A DNA stretch of 64,000 bases from Gluconacetobacter sacchari (GTDB taxonomy: Bacteria; Pseudomonadota; Alphaproteobacteria; Acetobacterales; Acetobacteraceae). Every line of letters starts with the position of its first letter. Position 1 is the stretch's first letter. The position numbers were made by a program, and so were the translations under genes. Where the stretch lies: assembly GCF_014174255.1 (NCBI RefSeq), contig NZ_JABEQJ010000003.1, positions 124,001 through 188,000 of the forward strand, written 5' to 3'. Below the pieces are notes generated by a model. It was not told where the DNA came from, ran no database searches, and was given only the letters and a program-made list of their open reading frames with translations. Positions 54,394 to 62,293 of the stretch are shown here, in pieces.

Positions 54394-54622
54394 TGGTGAG
54401 CGTTCCTGCTTTCTGATTGATGGAATGAGCAGCGGCGAGGGGAAGCTTGCCGGCGTTCCTCGCTGCTGTTTCCTGTTCCCGGGCCTCTTCAAGGAGGTCC
54501 GTGATGTGCGCGTTCAGGCTGCGCACACGACCTGCGGCTCTGGCTTCGAGCCATTCACGCAGGTCCGGAGGGATGCGGAGATAGACCCGCGACGCCTCCG
54601 GCATTCGATATCGATCTGACAT
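54386..54622 (-). CDS. Arc-like ribbon-helix-helix protein
   Basis: 78 residues, MSDRYRMPEASRVYLRIPPDLREWL: beta-strand then RSLNAHITDLLEEA helix, as in Arc/MetJ-type DNA-binding proteins of phages. First gene of the leftward operon, so probably its regulator. Confidence 0.78.
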   Translation of the reverse strand: MSDRYRMPEASRVYLRIPPDLREWLEARAAGRVRSLNAHITDLLEEAREQETAARNAGKLPLAAAHSINQKAGTLTNG

Positions 54623-54683
54623 CTTGGCCCCATGGCATTGTAAACTGGTCAGCCATGCCAGCGGAGGTCTGCGTCCTGAGACG

Positions 54684-54713
54684 AAAAACCCTCACCGGCC
54701 TAGCCGATGAGGG
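54684..54713 (-). terminator. terminator of the XRE-pentapeptide gene
   Basis: On the minus strand CCCTCA...TGAGGG arms (54689-54694 and 54708-54713, plus inner CGGC/GCCG) form a hairpin followed by TTTTT. It separates the repressor gene from the leftward operon. Confidence 0.75.
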
Positions 54714-54758
54714 ATAAATGTATGGGATTTCCTGCTGCGTCAATCAAAAAATGGGGGA

Positions 54759-55460
54759 TCATCCCCAATCTATCTTCGACATATCGACGCCTGTGAAATT
54801 AGCTTCCGCTAGATTGGCGCCTTTCATCTTTGTCCCGTTCATCTTGCAGCCGACGAAATCCGCCCCTTCAAGGTTGCAGTCTCGTAGATCCGCTGAAGTT
54901 AGGTCAGCGCCTACAAAGCTGGCTTCGGCCAAATTAGACCCCGATAAATCGGCCCCTACCAGTTTTGTGCCAGTGAAACTGGCCCCAGGAAGGGAAGAAT
55001 TCTGCATTAATGTTCCTGATAAATTCGCTCCTGTAAAATTTGTTGGGTAACTCTTCCTATTTTCATACCCTTTTCCAACAAAAACCTCAAAGAACTCTCT
55101 TTGTTCAGGTGATATGTTCTCTCCTAAAATAGATATTTTTCCGTCATCAGATTTTTCGACAATATTTTCCATTTCAATGTGAAGATCTTTCATTTTTCTT
55201 AATGCTGTATCGAAGTCTCCCTCGAACATGCTCATAAGAGTGTCTGTTTCCAGTAGATCTTCAGGCTTGCACCCCAATGCGGATGCTAGGCGGAGAATCG
55301 TATTGGGACGCGTCAGCTTTGATCTGCCGCTAAGAATGTCCCTCACCGCAGTCTCGTTCAGGCCGGCTTGGAGTGATAGTGCTCTAGCACTAAGTCCGCA
55401 CCTACCCATATGATATTCAAGCCTTTTTGTGGAAATTAGCTGCATTTTGGCCCTGAACAT
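54759..55460 (-). CDS. XRE repressor fused to pentapeptide repeats
   Basis: 233 residues. N-terminal XRE helix-turn-helix (about 6-65: LSARALSLQAGLNETAVRDI, RLASALGCKPEDLL), a helical linker, then from about 150 a run of A(D/N)LXX pentapeptides (ANLSG, ADLSG, SNLAE, ADLTS, CNLEG, ANLAE) giving a right-handed beta-helix. The usual CI has a LexA-type peptidase instead. Clearly lower GC than its neighbours. Start at 55460 or 55445; no strong ribosome site at either. Divergent from a Cro-like gene with repeated operators between, so it is the likely lysogeny repressor (inference). Confidence 0.8.
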   Translation of the reverse strand: MFRAKMQLISTKRLEYHMGRCGLSARALSLQAGLNETAVRDILSGRSKLTRPNTILRLASALGCKPEDLLETDTLMSMFEGDFDTALRKMKDLHIEMENIVEKSDDGKISILGENISPEQREFFEVFVGKGYENRKSYPTNFTGANLSGTLMQNSSLPGASFTGTKLVGADLSGSNLAEASFVGADLTSADLRDCNLEGADFVGCKMNGTKMKGANLAEANFTGVDMSKIDWG

Positions 55461-55472
55461 TTTGAGGTTTTG

Positions 55473-55483
55473 GGGACAATCCC
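55473..55483. promoter_or_regulatory. prophage operator copy 1
   Basis: GGGACAATCCC, a 4-base inverted repeat around CAA, lies 13 bases before the repressor start. It recurs at 55530. Confidence 0.6.
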
Positions 55484-55529
55484 ACAACGAGTAAGTAGGT
55501 TCACGAGGGAATTTTGTGTTGACTGGTGT

Positions 55530-55540
55530 GGGACAATCCC
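55530..55540. promoter_or_regulatory. prophage operator copy 2
   Basis: Second exact GGGACAATCCC, in the spacer of the divergent promoters, 15 bases before the Cro-like start. A related GGGGAT-C-ATCCCC dyad lies at the repressor gene's own 3' end near 54752-54764. Confidence 0.6.
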
Positions 55541-55554
55541 CCATTCGTTGGGGG

Positions 55555-55782
55555 ATGAGTATCCAGGGCGACATCCTCCGGGAGATAGAAGCGTTTACCG
55601 AAGCCTATGGGCTTGCGGAGACGTCCATAGGTAGCCTGGCCGTGAAAGACAGCCGATTTGTGGGGCGGCTTCGATCATCGGGACGAGTCTCAATTCAAAA
55701 TGTCGAGCGAATTCGCGATTGGATGCTCCGTGAGCAGGAGCGCCGGGCCCCAGCCCCCACCACCCCGGAGGCAGCGGGATGA
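55555..55782 (+). CDS. Cro-like small DNA-binding protein
   Basis: 75 residues, MSIQGDILREIEAFTEAYGL. The segment GLAETSIGSLAVKDSRFVGRLRSSGRVSIQNVERIRDWM is a lambda-repressor-like helix-turn-helix common in alphaproteobacterial prophages. First gene of the rightward early operon. Earlier ATG at 55516 would read through the operator, so it is not used. Confidence 0.72.
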   Translation: MSIQGDILREIEAFTEAYGLAETSIGSLAVKDSRFVGRLRSSGRVSIQNVERIRDWMLREQERRAPAPTTPEAAG

Positions 55783-55937
55783 TGGATCGTCTTCTTGATT
55801 GGTGCCTAGACCAGGGGGCGCGGGCGTTCGTCGTCCTATTTGCCGTCCTGGCTCTTGTGACCATGACCGCCGCTGCGCTCGGTGCCGTTCATGCCGTCCT
55901 TCACGAGTATGGAGTGGCTGGAGGATGCGTGGGATGA
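55779..55937 (+). CDS. 52-residue membrane peptide
   Basis: MMDRLLDWCLDQGARAF followed by one TM segment (VVLFAVLALVTMTAAALGAV). Overlaps both neighbours by 4 bases (ATGA), typical of this operon. Function unknown. Confidence 0.62.
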   Translation: MMDRLLDWCLDQGARAFVVLFAVLALVTMTAAALGAVHAVLHEYGVAGGCVG

Positions 55938-56245
55938 GCGAGCCGTGGTTCAATCCGCCCCTCTGGGTTGAGGCGTCGCGGATCTGGGTCGAGCCGTACG
56001 AGAACGGCTCCATCCTGATGGCGTCCTTCAACCGCCCGGCGCATCTGACCGGCGACTTCCGGACGTCATTGGACTTCGGCCTGGTGTCGCACGAGGTCAC
56101 CTTCAGCTTCGCCGGCATCATAGGTGACGAAGTGCTGTTTCGAGCCACGGCAATAGATCCGAAGCCGAGGACAGACCCCGCTTCACAAGTTCACCTGTTA
56201 GGGCTGTCAACGCGTTGGAAGGAAGGGAGCGGATTGCATGTTTGA
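55934..56245 (+). CDS. hypothetical phage protein
   Basis: 103 residues from MSEPWFNPPLWVEASRIW; beta-rich, no recognised domain. Its last 128 bases overlap the minus-strand gene at 56118, so its C-terminus may have been replaced by insertion of that cassette. Confidence 0.55.
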   Translation: MSEPWFNPPLWVEASRIWVEPYENGSILMASFNRPAHLTGDFRTSLDFGLVSHEVTFSFAGIIGDEVLFRATAIDPKPRTDPASQVHLLGLSTRWKEGSGLHV

Positions 56246-56621
56246 GCTTCCCCTTGTCTTCGTCGGGTGCGTCGGACTGATCGACTTTGTCGGCAATCAG
56301 GGCCTTGATGGTGTCGCCGTCGAGTTCGACGGTGATCGTGCGCAGTCGCTTGCTGAGGCCACCGTCGTTCTTGAGGAAGTCGATTCCTCGGGTGGTAATT
56401 TGCACCCCTCCAAAATAACGGAAGCTGCCCTGCGGTGTGGGTTCTATATTGGCTGTGCAAAGTTTGTTCTGTGCCAGATAATAAATATTCTGAAGCGCAA
56501 TGTTGCTATCAATGTCTGGCGCTATATCTTTAAGATATCTATGCGGACCAAAGGGGTTCTTGTTCAGAACTTCAAGAATCGGTCTCCAGATCGCCTCATC
56601 GATATGATTTCCTTCAACCAT
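56118..56621 (-). CDS. hypothetical protein, antisense cassette
   Basis: 167 residues from MVEGNHIDEAIWRPILEVLN. N-terminal part looks like a winged helix (ILEVLNKNPFGPHRYLKDI ... FRYFGGVQITTRGIDFL); C-terminal helical. GC is lower than the flanks. Encoded against the direction of the early operon. Confidence 0.62.
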   Translation of the reverse strand: MVEGNHIDEAIWRPILEVLNKNPFGPHRYLKDIAPDIDSNIALQNIYYLAQNKLCTANIEPTPQGSFRYFGGVQITTRGIDFLKNDGGLSKRLRTITVELDGDTIKALIADKVDQSDAPDEDKGKLKHAIRSLPSNALTALTGELVKRGLSSASDLLPWLETALRHL

Positions 56622-56728
56622 CTGGGTTCCTCCATGTCGTGTTGTGGTGACCGCATGGTGGCACGGGGAGGCGGCGGAGTCATTGGACGCTGCCGCCTCC
56701 GTCCGGTTGGTGCGCTGAGGGCCTGGCT

Positions 56729-57247
56729 ATGAGCTACGTCACTGAATCCCTCCACGAGATGGCGGATGCGGACCTGCGCGCCTGGGCGCTCGCTCAGGTC
56801 GGCCCCGGTTCGATCACCGACCGGATTGCCGAGGCCGAGACGCTTATTGCGTGGGTGCTGGGATCAATTGATCGGCTTTCCCTCAGCCTCCATCAGGGCA
56901 AGTGCCTTGGCGATGTTCTCCGCCAGCAGCCGGGCGGCATCAACAGTCAGGCGCAAGTGTGCGACGGGGACGGGAATCTGCCCGTCTCCTTTTGGCTTTC
57001 CGGCGGCAACGGTGGCGTAAACCACGCCGCCGTTATGGCCGAAGGATATGACGTTATCGACGAAAAGAGCGGGCGCATTGTCGGCTTCCAGGCGTCCAAT
57101 CCCTTGAGCTATCGCCTTGAGAAGCGCGTCGGGAGTTTCGCTCATACAGGTTCATCCTCTGTGACAGCAGATGGTGAAAGCGCGGGGGAGCTTCCGACTC
57201 CCTCGCGCACTCCGAGTGTCACCGAGAACGACCAGGACGGGCAATGA
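56729..57247 (+). CDS. uncertain early-operon protein
   Basis: Open frame of 172 residues. The first 45 (MSYVTESLHEMADADLRAWA through LIAWVLG) look like a real phage protein of the MSDxTERLxEM type; the rest runs antisense to the gene at 56864-57145 and looks like a shadow. Possibly a gene truncated by insertion of that cassette. Confidence 0.35.
   Translation: MSYVTESLHEMADADLRAWALAQVGPGSITDRIAEAETLIAWVLGSIDRLSLSLHQGKCLGDVLRQQPGGINSQAQVCDGDGNLPVSFWLSGGNGGVNHAAVMAEGYDVIDEKSGRIVGFQASNPLSYRLEKRVGSFAHTGSSSVTADGESAGELPTPSRTPSVTENDQDGQ
56864..57145 (-). CDS. DUF3467-like protein, antisense cassette
   Basis: 93 residues from MSETPDALLKAIAQGIG. FVDNVISFGHNGGVVYATVA and VAHLRLTVDAARLLAENIAKAL follow the pattern of small DUF3467-type proteins. 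AGAGGA lies upstream of the start. Function unknown. Confidence 0.6.
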   Translation of the reverse strand: MSETPDALLKAIAQGIGRLEADNAPALFVDNVISFGHNGGVVYATVAAGKPKGDGQIPVPVAHLRLTVDAARLLAENIAKALALMEAEGKPIN

Positions 57248-57261
57248 TGCCGGCCGGCGTA

Positions 57262-57552
57262 TCAGCCATCCGCTTCCGTGACGGCTCCGGCCCGGCGCAG
57301 GGACGCGTTCAGCGCCTCGATCTGCCGCGCCATGGTCGGCGGCATGGGAATGCCGGGCATGGGCGACAGGGTCGGCGAGAGGATCGCACGGCTGAGGTTG
57401 GTGCTGAGCCGGGCTGCCGGAATGTAGTCGTACACGCCGACGCGGGCGCGCATGTGCGCCAGCCCGATCAGCGCGGCGTCGATGCGGGCCAGGACGGATT
57501 GCCCGGCCGCATCGCCGTTCTGTTTTCCAGTTTTCTCCACGTCACCTCGCAT
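57262..57552 (-). CDS. hypothetical protein, antisense cassette
   Basis: 96 residues from MRGDVEKTGKQNGDAAGQSV; ends MARQIEALNASLRRAGAV. GGAG 11 bases upstream. 117 bases before the DUF3467-like gene on the same strand, so probably cotranscribed with it. Confidence 0.55.
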   Translation of the reverse strand: MRGDVEKTGKQNGDAAGQSVLARIDAALIGLAHMRARVGVYDYIPAARLSTNLSRAILSPTLSPMPGIPMPPTMARQIEALNASLRRAGAVTEADG

Positions 57553-57641
57553 TCTGTTTCGAACTCCACGGGCCTGAACACCCCGGAGTGTGATGCAGGA
57601 GCCGTCCAGTGGCGTGGAGTACTTTGTCCAAGGGCTCGGAA

Positions 57642-57935
57642 ATGACCGAAGCCGTTGTCGAGGAATTTTCGGACCTCGTGTCGCAGACCGTTGAAAGCCG
57701 GCGCAAGGGGCGCGGCATCAAGGTGGCGATCGTCGAGGCCGCGCGGTTCCTCGGCCTGACGGAACGTCGTGTTCGCGCCTGTCTTTATCGCGAAATCCGC
57801 AGCGTCACCGCCGCCGAGTGGCTGAGCGTGCGCGCGCGTTTCGCGGCCCACCTGGAAGCCGAGGCGCGCCGTCTGGACGCCGAGGCCGATTTGATGCGTG
57901 TCCGCCTGGATGCGCTCCGAAATGAGGCTGCATGA
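57642..57935 (+). CDS. phage HTH-type protein
   Basis: 97 residues, MTEAVVEEFSDLVSQTVESR. KVAIVEAARFLGLTERRVRACLY looks like a helix-turn-helix; a charged coiled-coil tail follows. Resumes the rightward operon after the antisense block. Confidence 0.66.
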   Translation: MTEAVVEEFSDLVSQTVESRRKGRGIKVAIVEAARFLGLTERRVRACLYREIRSVTAAEWLSVRARFAAHLEAEARRLDAEADLMRVRLDALRNEAA

Positions 57936-58057
57936 TCTGGAAATGGCTTTGTTTGCAGATGCAAGGATGGTGGCAGGACGTCGAGCGGTCCGCCATCGAG
58001 AAAGCTGAGCACGCGCGGGAGCGGGCGCGCGTCTGGCGCCGGAGGGCGCGGAGATGA
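57932..58057 (+). CDS. 41-residue phage peptide
   Basis: MIWKWLCLQMQGWWQDVERS then a basic Arg-rich end. Overlaps both neighbours by 4 bases, which supports translation. Function unknown. Confidence 0.55.
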   Translation: MIWKWLCLQMQGWWQDVERSAIEKAEHARERARVWRRRARR

Positions 58058-58458
58058 CGGGGCTGACCATCACCATCCCCGGCGCGGCGGTCGGCAAGGG
58101 ACGCCCGCGGTTCGGAAACGGCCGGACCTACACGGACAGGAAGACGTTGAACGCAGAGGCATGGATCCGGCAATGCGCGGTCGAGCAGGTCGGCCAGCCG
58201 ATGCTGGACGGCCCCCTGCGGGTGGATATGCGCATCGATGTGGCTGTGCCGGCAAGCTGGTCGCGGAAGAAGCGGCAGTCGGCGCTGGATGGCACGCTGC
58301 GCGCCACCGGTCGTCCGGACGTGGACAATGTCAGCAAGGGCTGCCTGGACGCGCTGAACGGCATTGTCTGGCGCGATGATGCCCAGGTGGACGAACTGCA
58401 TATCGTGCGGCGCTATGCCGACGTGCCGGGCATTTGCCTGAAGGTGGTGCCGGCATGA
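58054..58458 (+). CDS. RusA family Holliday junction resolvase
   Basis: 134 residues; cuts four-way DNA junctions. Catalytic acidic residues are visible in GRPDVDNVSKGCLDALNG (Asp89, Asp91) and WRDDAQVDELHIVR (near 109), with the N-terminal VGKGRPRF. Overlaps both neighbours. Confidence 0.92.
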   Translation: MTGLTITIPGAAVGKGRPRFGNGRTYTDRKTLNAEAWIRQCAVEQVGQPMLDGPLRVDMRIDVAVPASWSRKKRQSALDGTLRATGRPDVDNVSKGCLDALNGIVWRDDAQVDELHIVRRYADVPGICLKVVPA

Positions 58459-58736
58459 CGGAGAAAAGTCCGGAGAACTCCGGAGCCCTGTTTCTGAACA
58501 CCGGGCGCCGGGGCGTAAACGCGCCTGATTACGTCGGCACAATCACTGTGGATGGGAAGCGGCTGGAAGTTGCCGCGTGGGTCAGGGATGGCCGGGAGGG
58601 CGAGTTTCTGAGCTTGCATGTGCAGGCGCCCGCAAGCGGAAGGGCTGCGCCGGGCAAGAAGCCGCCCTATCGGCGCCGGGCCACGCCCGAGCAGGTCGCC
58701 CGGGCGGAAGCGCAGCGCGCGAGGATGATGCGATGA
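58455..58736 (+). CDS. small phage protein, DUF736-like
   Basis: 93 residues. GALFLNTGRRGVNAPDYVGTI and AAWVRDGREGEFLSLHVQ follow a pattern common in small phage proteins next to replication genes, possibly OB-like. Basic tail PPYRRRATPEQVARAEA. Function unknown. Confidence 0.65.
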   Translation: MTEKSPENSGALFLNTGRRGVNAPDYVGTITVDGKRLEVAAWVRDGREGEFLSLHVQAPASGRAAPGKKPPYRRRATPEQVARAEAQRARMMR

Positions 58737-59740
58737 GCCGGCGCCATTCACCGGGCGGCCGGGTGCCGGATGGTCTGCTGGAGGAAATCCGGGCCCGGAA
58801 TCCGCTGGCGGCGCTGATCGGCCGGACAGTGCAGTTGCGCCGGTCCGGGCGGTGTTTCCAGGGGCTGTGCCCGTTCCATGCCGAGCGGAACCCGTCCTTT
58901 GCGGTTTATGAGAGCGGGTATCACTGCTTCGGCTGCGGGGCGCATGGGGATGCGTTCTCGTGGCTGCAGCATTGCTGCGGGTGTTCGTTCCAGGAGGCGG
59001 TGAACACGCTGGCGCAGGAGGGCGGGATGGAACCGCCCTTCGGCAGCGTGGGAAGAGCCAGCCTGCCGACCGGGTTGCCGGTGCCCGAGGTCAGCCTGTC
59101 GCATGAGGCCAACGATGAAGTCGTCCGGCGGAACCAGCAATTCGCCCTTTCGATCTGGGGCGAGGGGCAGGACCCGGTCGGGACGCCGGTCGAGATCTAT
59201 CTGGGCACCCGGCGCCTGTCGCTGACCGAGGACACAGGATACCTGCGCTTTCATCCGGCCTGCCCGCGCGGGCGGAATGAGCGCCTGCCGACCATGATCG
59301 CCCTGATGATCGACCCGGTGACGTTCGAGCCCTGCGGGCTGCATCGGACGTTCCTTCGGCCGGACGGGAGCGGGAAGGCGGACGGACAGGACAAGATGAT
59401 GCTCGGCCGGGCTGGAATCATCTGCCTGGAGCGCCAGGCCGAGATTGCCGGCGCCCTGGGCATTGCCGAGGGAATTGAGACCGCGCTTTCGGTGCAGCAG
59501 CATCTGCGTAACGTCGCCATGTGGGCTTGTGCCACCGCTGGCGGCATCGAACGCCTGCCGCCGCATCCGGTGATCCAGAAGCTGTCGATCTATGCCGATC
59601 GGGACGAGAACGGGCATGGGCTGCGTGCCGCCCGTGCCTGTGCCGCGCGCTGGTCGAGGGCCGGCACCCATGTCGAGATCCTGACGCCGCGGTCGGAGAA
59701 GGACTGGAACGACGTCATCATGCGGAGGGCCATGCATTGA
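58733..59740 (+). CDS. CHC2 zinc-finger and Toprim primase-like protein
   Basis: 335 residues. Zinc ligands Cys46, His49, Cys65 and Cys68 (GLCPFHAERNPSFAVY, YHCFGCGAHGDAFSW) as in DnaG. C-terminal Toprim domain with GIAEGIETALSVQ and SIYADRDENGHG. No DnaB-interaction domain is seen. Makes primers or acts as helicase loader partner for phage replication with the next gene. Confidence 0.9.
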   Translation: MSRRHSPGGRVPDGLLEEIRARNPLAALIGRTVQLRRSGRCFQGLCPFHAERNPSFAVYESGYHCFGCGAHGDAFSWLQHCCGCSFQEAVNTLAQEGGMEPPFGSVGRASLPTGLPVPEVSLSHEANDEVVRRNQQFALSIWGEGQDPVGTPVEIYLGTRRLSLTEDTGYLRFHPACPRGRNERLPTMIALMIDPVTFEPCGLHRTFLRPDGSGKADGQDKMMLGRAGIICLERQAEIAGALGIAEGIETALSVQQHLRNVAMWACATAGGIERLPPHPVIQKLSIYADRDENGHGLRAARACAARWSRAGTHVEILTPRSEKDWNDVIMRRAMH

Positions 59741-61119
59741 ATGGCCCGCTCGATTTTGATCTCGATCTCGACCAGCTTGCGGATATCGAACGGTATGTGG
59801 CCGGTGCGCCCGATCCCGAGCCGCTCGACCCGGAGGGTATCCGACCGTTCTCCTATCCCACCGGGGGTGGGAAGGCCGCCGAGAGCCCGGCGCCGGGGTT
59901 CCAGGCGACCGCGCTGGCGTCGTTGGATCTCGACATCATCCCGCCGCGGCGATGGCTGTATGGACGTGAACTGCTGCGGGGGTTCGTGTCGGTGCTGGGC
60001 AGCCCCGGCGGCGTGGGCAAGACAGCCTTCACCATGGTTGTCGGGCTATCGGTCGCCACGGGGCGGTCGCTGCTGGCGGCGGACCCGTTGAATCCTGGCG
60101 TCTTCCAACGCGTCCACAAGACGGGAGCGGTGTGGTTCTACAATCTGGAGGACCCCGAGGACGAGATGCGTCGGCGCGTAAAGGCCGCGATCATGCATCA
60201 CAAGGTGGATTACGGGGTGATCAAGGATACGGTCTATGTCGATAGCGGGCGCGACCGGCCGCTGGTGATCGCCAGCCGCGACGCCTCCGGGAACCTGGTG
60301 GCCACGCCGATCGTGGATGAACTGGTGGACGAGCTGCTGCGCCGGAAGATCGCGCTGCTGGTGGTCGATCCGTTCGTGCAGTCGCATAGCGCGGAGGAGA
60401 ACCGGAACGATGAGATGAACCTCGTGATGGCGCTGTGGGGGCAGGTGGCGCATCGGGCCGGGTGCGCGGTGTGGTTGGTCCATCATTTCCGCAAGGGCGG
60501 CCAGGCGGGCGACAGTGAGTCTTTTCGTGGGGCTGGGGCGATCCAGGGGGCGGCGCGGGTCATGTCCACTCTGTCTGCCATGTCGAAGGACGAGGCGGCG
60601 AAGCTGAATATCCCCGACGACAAGCGCCGGTCTTTCGTGCGGCTGGATAATGCCAAGGCCAACATGGGGCCGCCGGCCGAAGCGGCGGAATGGTATCAGC
60701 TTGTCGGGATCAATATCGGCAACGCGACGGAGGAATATCCCGACGGAGACAGCGTGCAGTCGGTCGAGCCCTGGGCGCCCCCGACGACATGGGGGGACCT
60801 GCCGTTTGCGATGATCGTGCAGATTCTTGAGCAGATCGAGCGCGGGCCGTCGGCTGGTGAACGGTACGCCCTTGGGAAGCAGGCGAAGGCGCGCTGGGCT
60901 GGGAACGTCGTCATGGAGATGGCCGACAAGTCGGAATTCCAGGCGCTCAGCATTCTGAAGTCGTGGAAGGACAATGGGGTGATCGTCGAAGGGGAATATC
61001 GGTCGGCGGCACTTCAGCGCCGCAAGACTGGTTGCATCACCGTCTCGCCCGTGAAGCTGGCCGAGATGCGGCAGGCGGCGGCAAGTTATCCGTCTGATGA
61101 CGACGAAAGCGGGCGATAA
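59737..61119 (+). CDS. RepA/DnaB-like AAA ATPase
   Basis: 460 residues. RecA-type fold: Walker A LGSPGGVGKTA at about 87-97, Walker B IALLVVDPFVQSH near 205, sensor VWLVHHFRKGG and SFRGAGAIQGAARV. Starts with TTG at 59737: GGAGG lies 8 bases before it and the start overlaps the primase stop; the nearby ATG at 59741 is out of frame. Probably the replicative helicase of the prophage. Confidence 0.88.
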   Translation: MNGPLDFDLDLDQLADIERYVAGAPDPEPLDPEGIRPFSYPTGGGKAAESPAPGFQATALASLDLDIIPPRRWLYGRELLRGFVSVLGSPGGVGKTAFTMVVGLSVATGRSLLAADPLNPGVFQRVHKTGAVWFYNLEDPEDEMRRRVKAAIMHHKVDYGVIKDTVYVDSGRDRPLVIASRDASGNLVATPIVDELVDELLRRKIALLVVDPFVQSHSAEENRNDEMNLVMALWGQVAHRAGCAVWLVHHFRKGGQAGDSESFRGAGAIQGAARVMSTLSAMSKDEAAKLNIPDDKRRSFVRLDNAKANMGPPAEAAEWYQLVGINIGNATEEYPDGDSVQSVEPWAPPTTWGDLPFAMIVQILEQIERGPSAGERYALGKQAKARWAGNVVMEMADKSEFQALSILKSWKDNGVIVEGEYRSAALQRRKTGCITVSPVKLAEMRQAAASYPSDDDESGR

Positions 61120-61312
61120 GAGTGGCGGCCGTACACCCTCTCGCCCGCCATGTAATCTGCAGAAAACTGCCATTTTGTGGTGGCGGGCTGGGGGATTTCG
61201 TCCGGATCGTGCCCGCCCGGTACGGTAGCGTCTGGGCAAAGAAAACCCCGCCGGTTCAGCTTGGACGGAAATTTAGCCCCTCACAACCGCCGCGAGAGCC
61301 AGTCGACGCGGG

Positions 61313-61468
61313 TCACGCGTCATCTTGCGGTTTCTCCGGTTCAAATCGCTGCCTCCAGGAGATCCATCCCTTGACGCAGGCCGCAATGAACATGCCGCCG
61401 ACGAGAATTCCGACCAGGAACGTGATCCCGGTCGTCCAGTAATCGTTGTGTAGCAGGAGGTCGGCCAT
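61313..61468 (-). CDS. 51-residue membrane protein
   Basis: MADLLLHNDYWTTGITFLVG, with one TM segment (ITFLVGILVGGMFIAACV) and a charged tail ending RFEPEKPQDDA. AAGGAG 6 bases upstream. Convergent with the ATPase gene. Function unknown; the 190 bases between them show nothing else. Confidence 0.62.
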   Translation of the reverse strand: MADLLLHNDYWTTGITFLVGILVGGMFIAACVKGWISWRQRFEPEKPQDDA

Positions 61469-61621
61469 TGGTGGCTCCTTGGTCAAATGTCAGTGGCGGT
61501 AACTGCCCCAGCAAAGCTATCCTCGGGCTTGATCCAGCGCTAGCTCTACCGCCCGCGCCCCTCGGTCACGCACCGTGTTGCGGCTGAGGCAGAAGAGGTC
61601 GGAGGAGGCTTCGCTGGTCGG

Positions 61622-61957
61622 TCATGCCGCCTCCATCGCCCGCCGGACGGCATCCGGCTCCCGCCACAGCACACGCAATAGCGTCCGCACGGCGGGGTCG
61701 AGGCGCACGCGGCCCTGTTCCCAGTTGCGCCACGTCGCCACCGGCACGCCGATCAGGGTGGCGATGGAGGCCTGTGTCATGCCCATCTGCCGACGAACGG
61801 TCCCAGGGGTCGGGTAGGCCGCTCCAAGGTCGTCTGGGGCCTCGGTGCCGTCCTCACGCGCCTGACGGGCCATATCCTCATCAGAGGTCGTCCTGACCCG
61901 GTCCCAATCGATCGTGGACCGACGGGACATCGCTTCCTTCAACGTCATTCTCGCCAT
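61622..61957 (-). CDS. XRE-type antitoxin
   Basis: 111 residues. N-terminal MARMTLKEAMSRRSTIDWDR is an antitoxin-like extension; C-terminal helix-turn-helix VRRQMGMTQASIATLIGVPVATWRNWEQGR resembles HigA-type antitoxins. Overlaps the toxin gene by 13 bases. Should neutralise the toxin and repress the pair through the palindrome at 62230. Confidence 0.83.
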   Translation of the reverse strand: MARMTLKEAMSRRSTIDWDRVRTTSDEDMARQAREDGTEAPDDLGAAYPTPGTVRRQMGMTQASIATLIGVPVATWRNWEQGRVRLDPAVRTLLRVLWREPDAVRRAMEAA

Positions 61958-62220
61958 CTGCGCCACTCCTTGTCGTGCATGCGACGGGCCGAGATGATCC
62001 ATGTCACGTCATCTCGCTGCGTGTAGACGACCATAAACGGCACGTCCCCGATCAGGCCGGCCGCCCGGATCCGGACCTCGCCGTAGCCCTTTCGGTCATC
62101 CACCTTCTCGAACAGTTCGCCCGCGAAGATCGGAAGAACGTCGGCGAAACTGAACCCACGGTCCCGGAGGCACTGGTCGCTTTTTGCGTCGTGCCAGTCG
62201 AAGGCGCGGTCCGTCGTCAT
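61945..62220 (-). CDS. BrnT family toxin
   Basis: 91 residues from MTTDRAFDWHDAKSDQCLRD. Family signs: FDWHDAKSDQCLRDRGFSF, VDDRKGYGEVRIRAAGLIG, VVYTQRDDVTWIISARRM. BrnT is a ribonuclease. Its usual partner BrnA is a ribbon-helix-helix protein; here it is XRE-type. Toxin first, antitoxin second. Confidence 0.85.
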   Translation of the reverse strand: MTTDRAFDWHDAKSDQCLRDRGFSFADVLPIFAGELFEKVDDRKGYGEVRIRAAGLIGDVPFMVVYTQRDDVTWIISARRMHDKEWRRWRE

Positions 62221-62229
62221 GGTGTTTGT

Positions 62230-62246
62230 ATACGCTTGGAGCGTAT
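62230..62246. promoter_or_regulatory. operator palindrome of the toxin-antitoxin pair
   Basis: ATACGCT-TGG-AGCGTAT, perfect 7-base arms, 10 bases upstream of the toxin start. Expected binding site of the XRE antitoxin. Confidence 0.7.
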
Positions 62247-62293
62247 CTCTTCGCAAGGAAATTGTGCGCCGCTAGCGCAGATGGATTCCTTTA

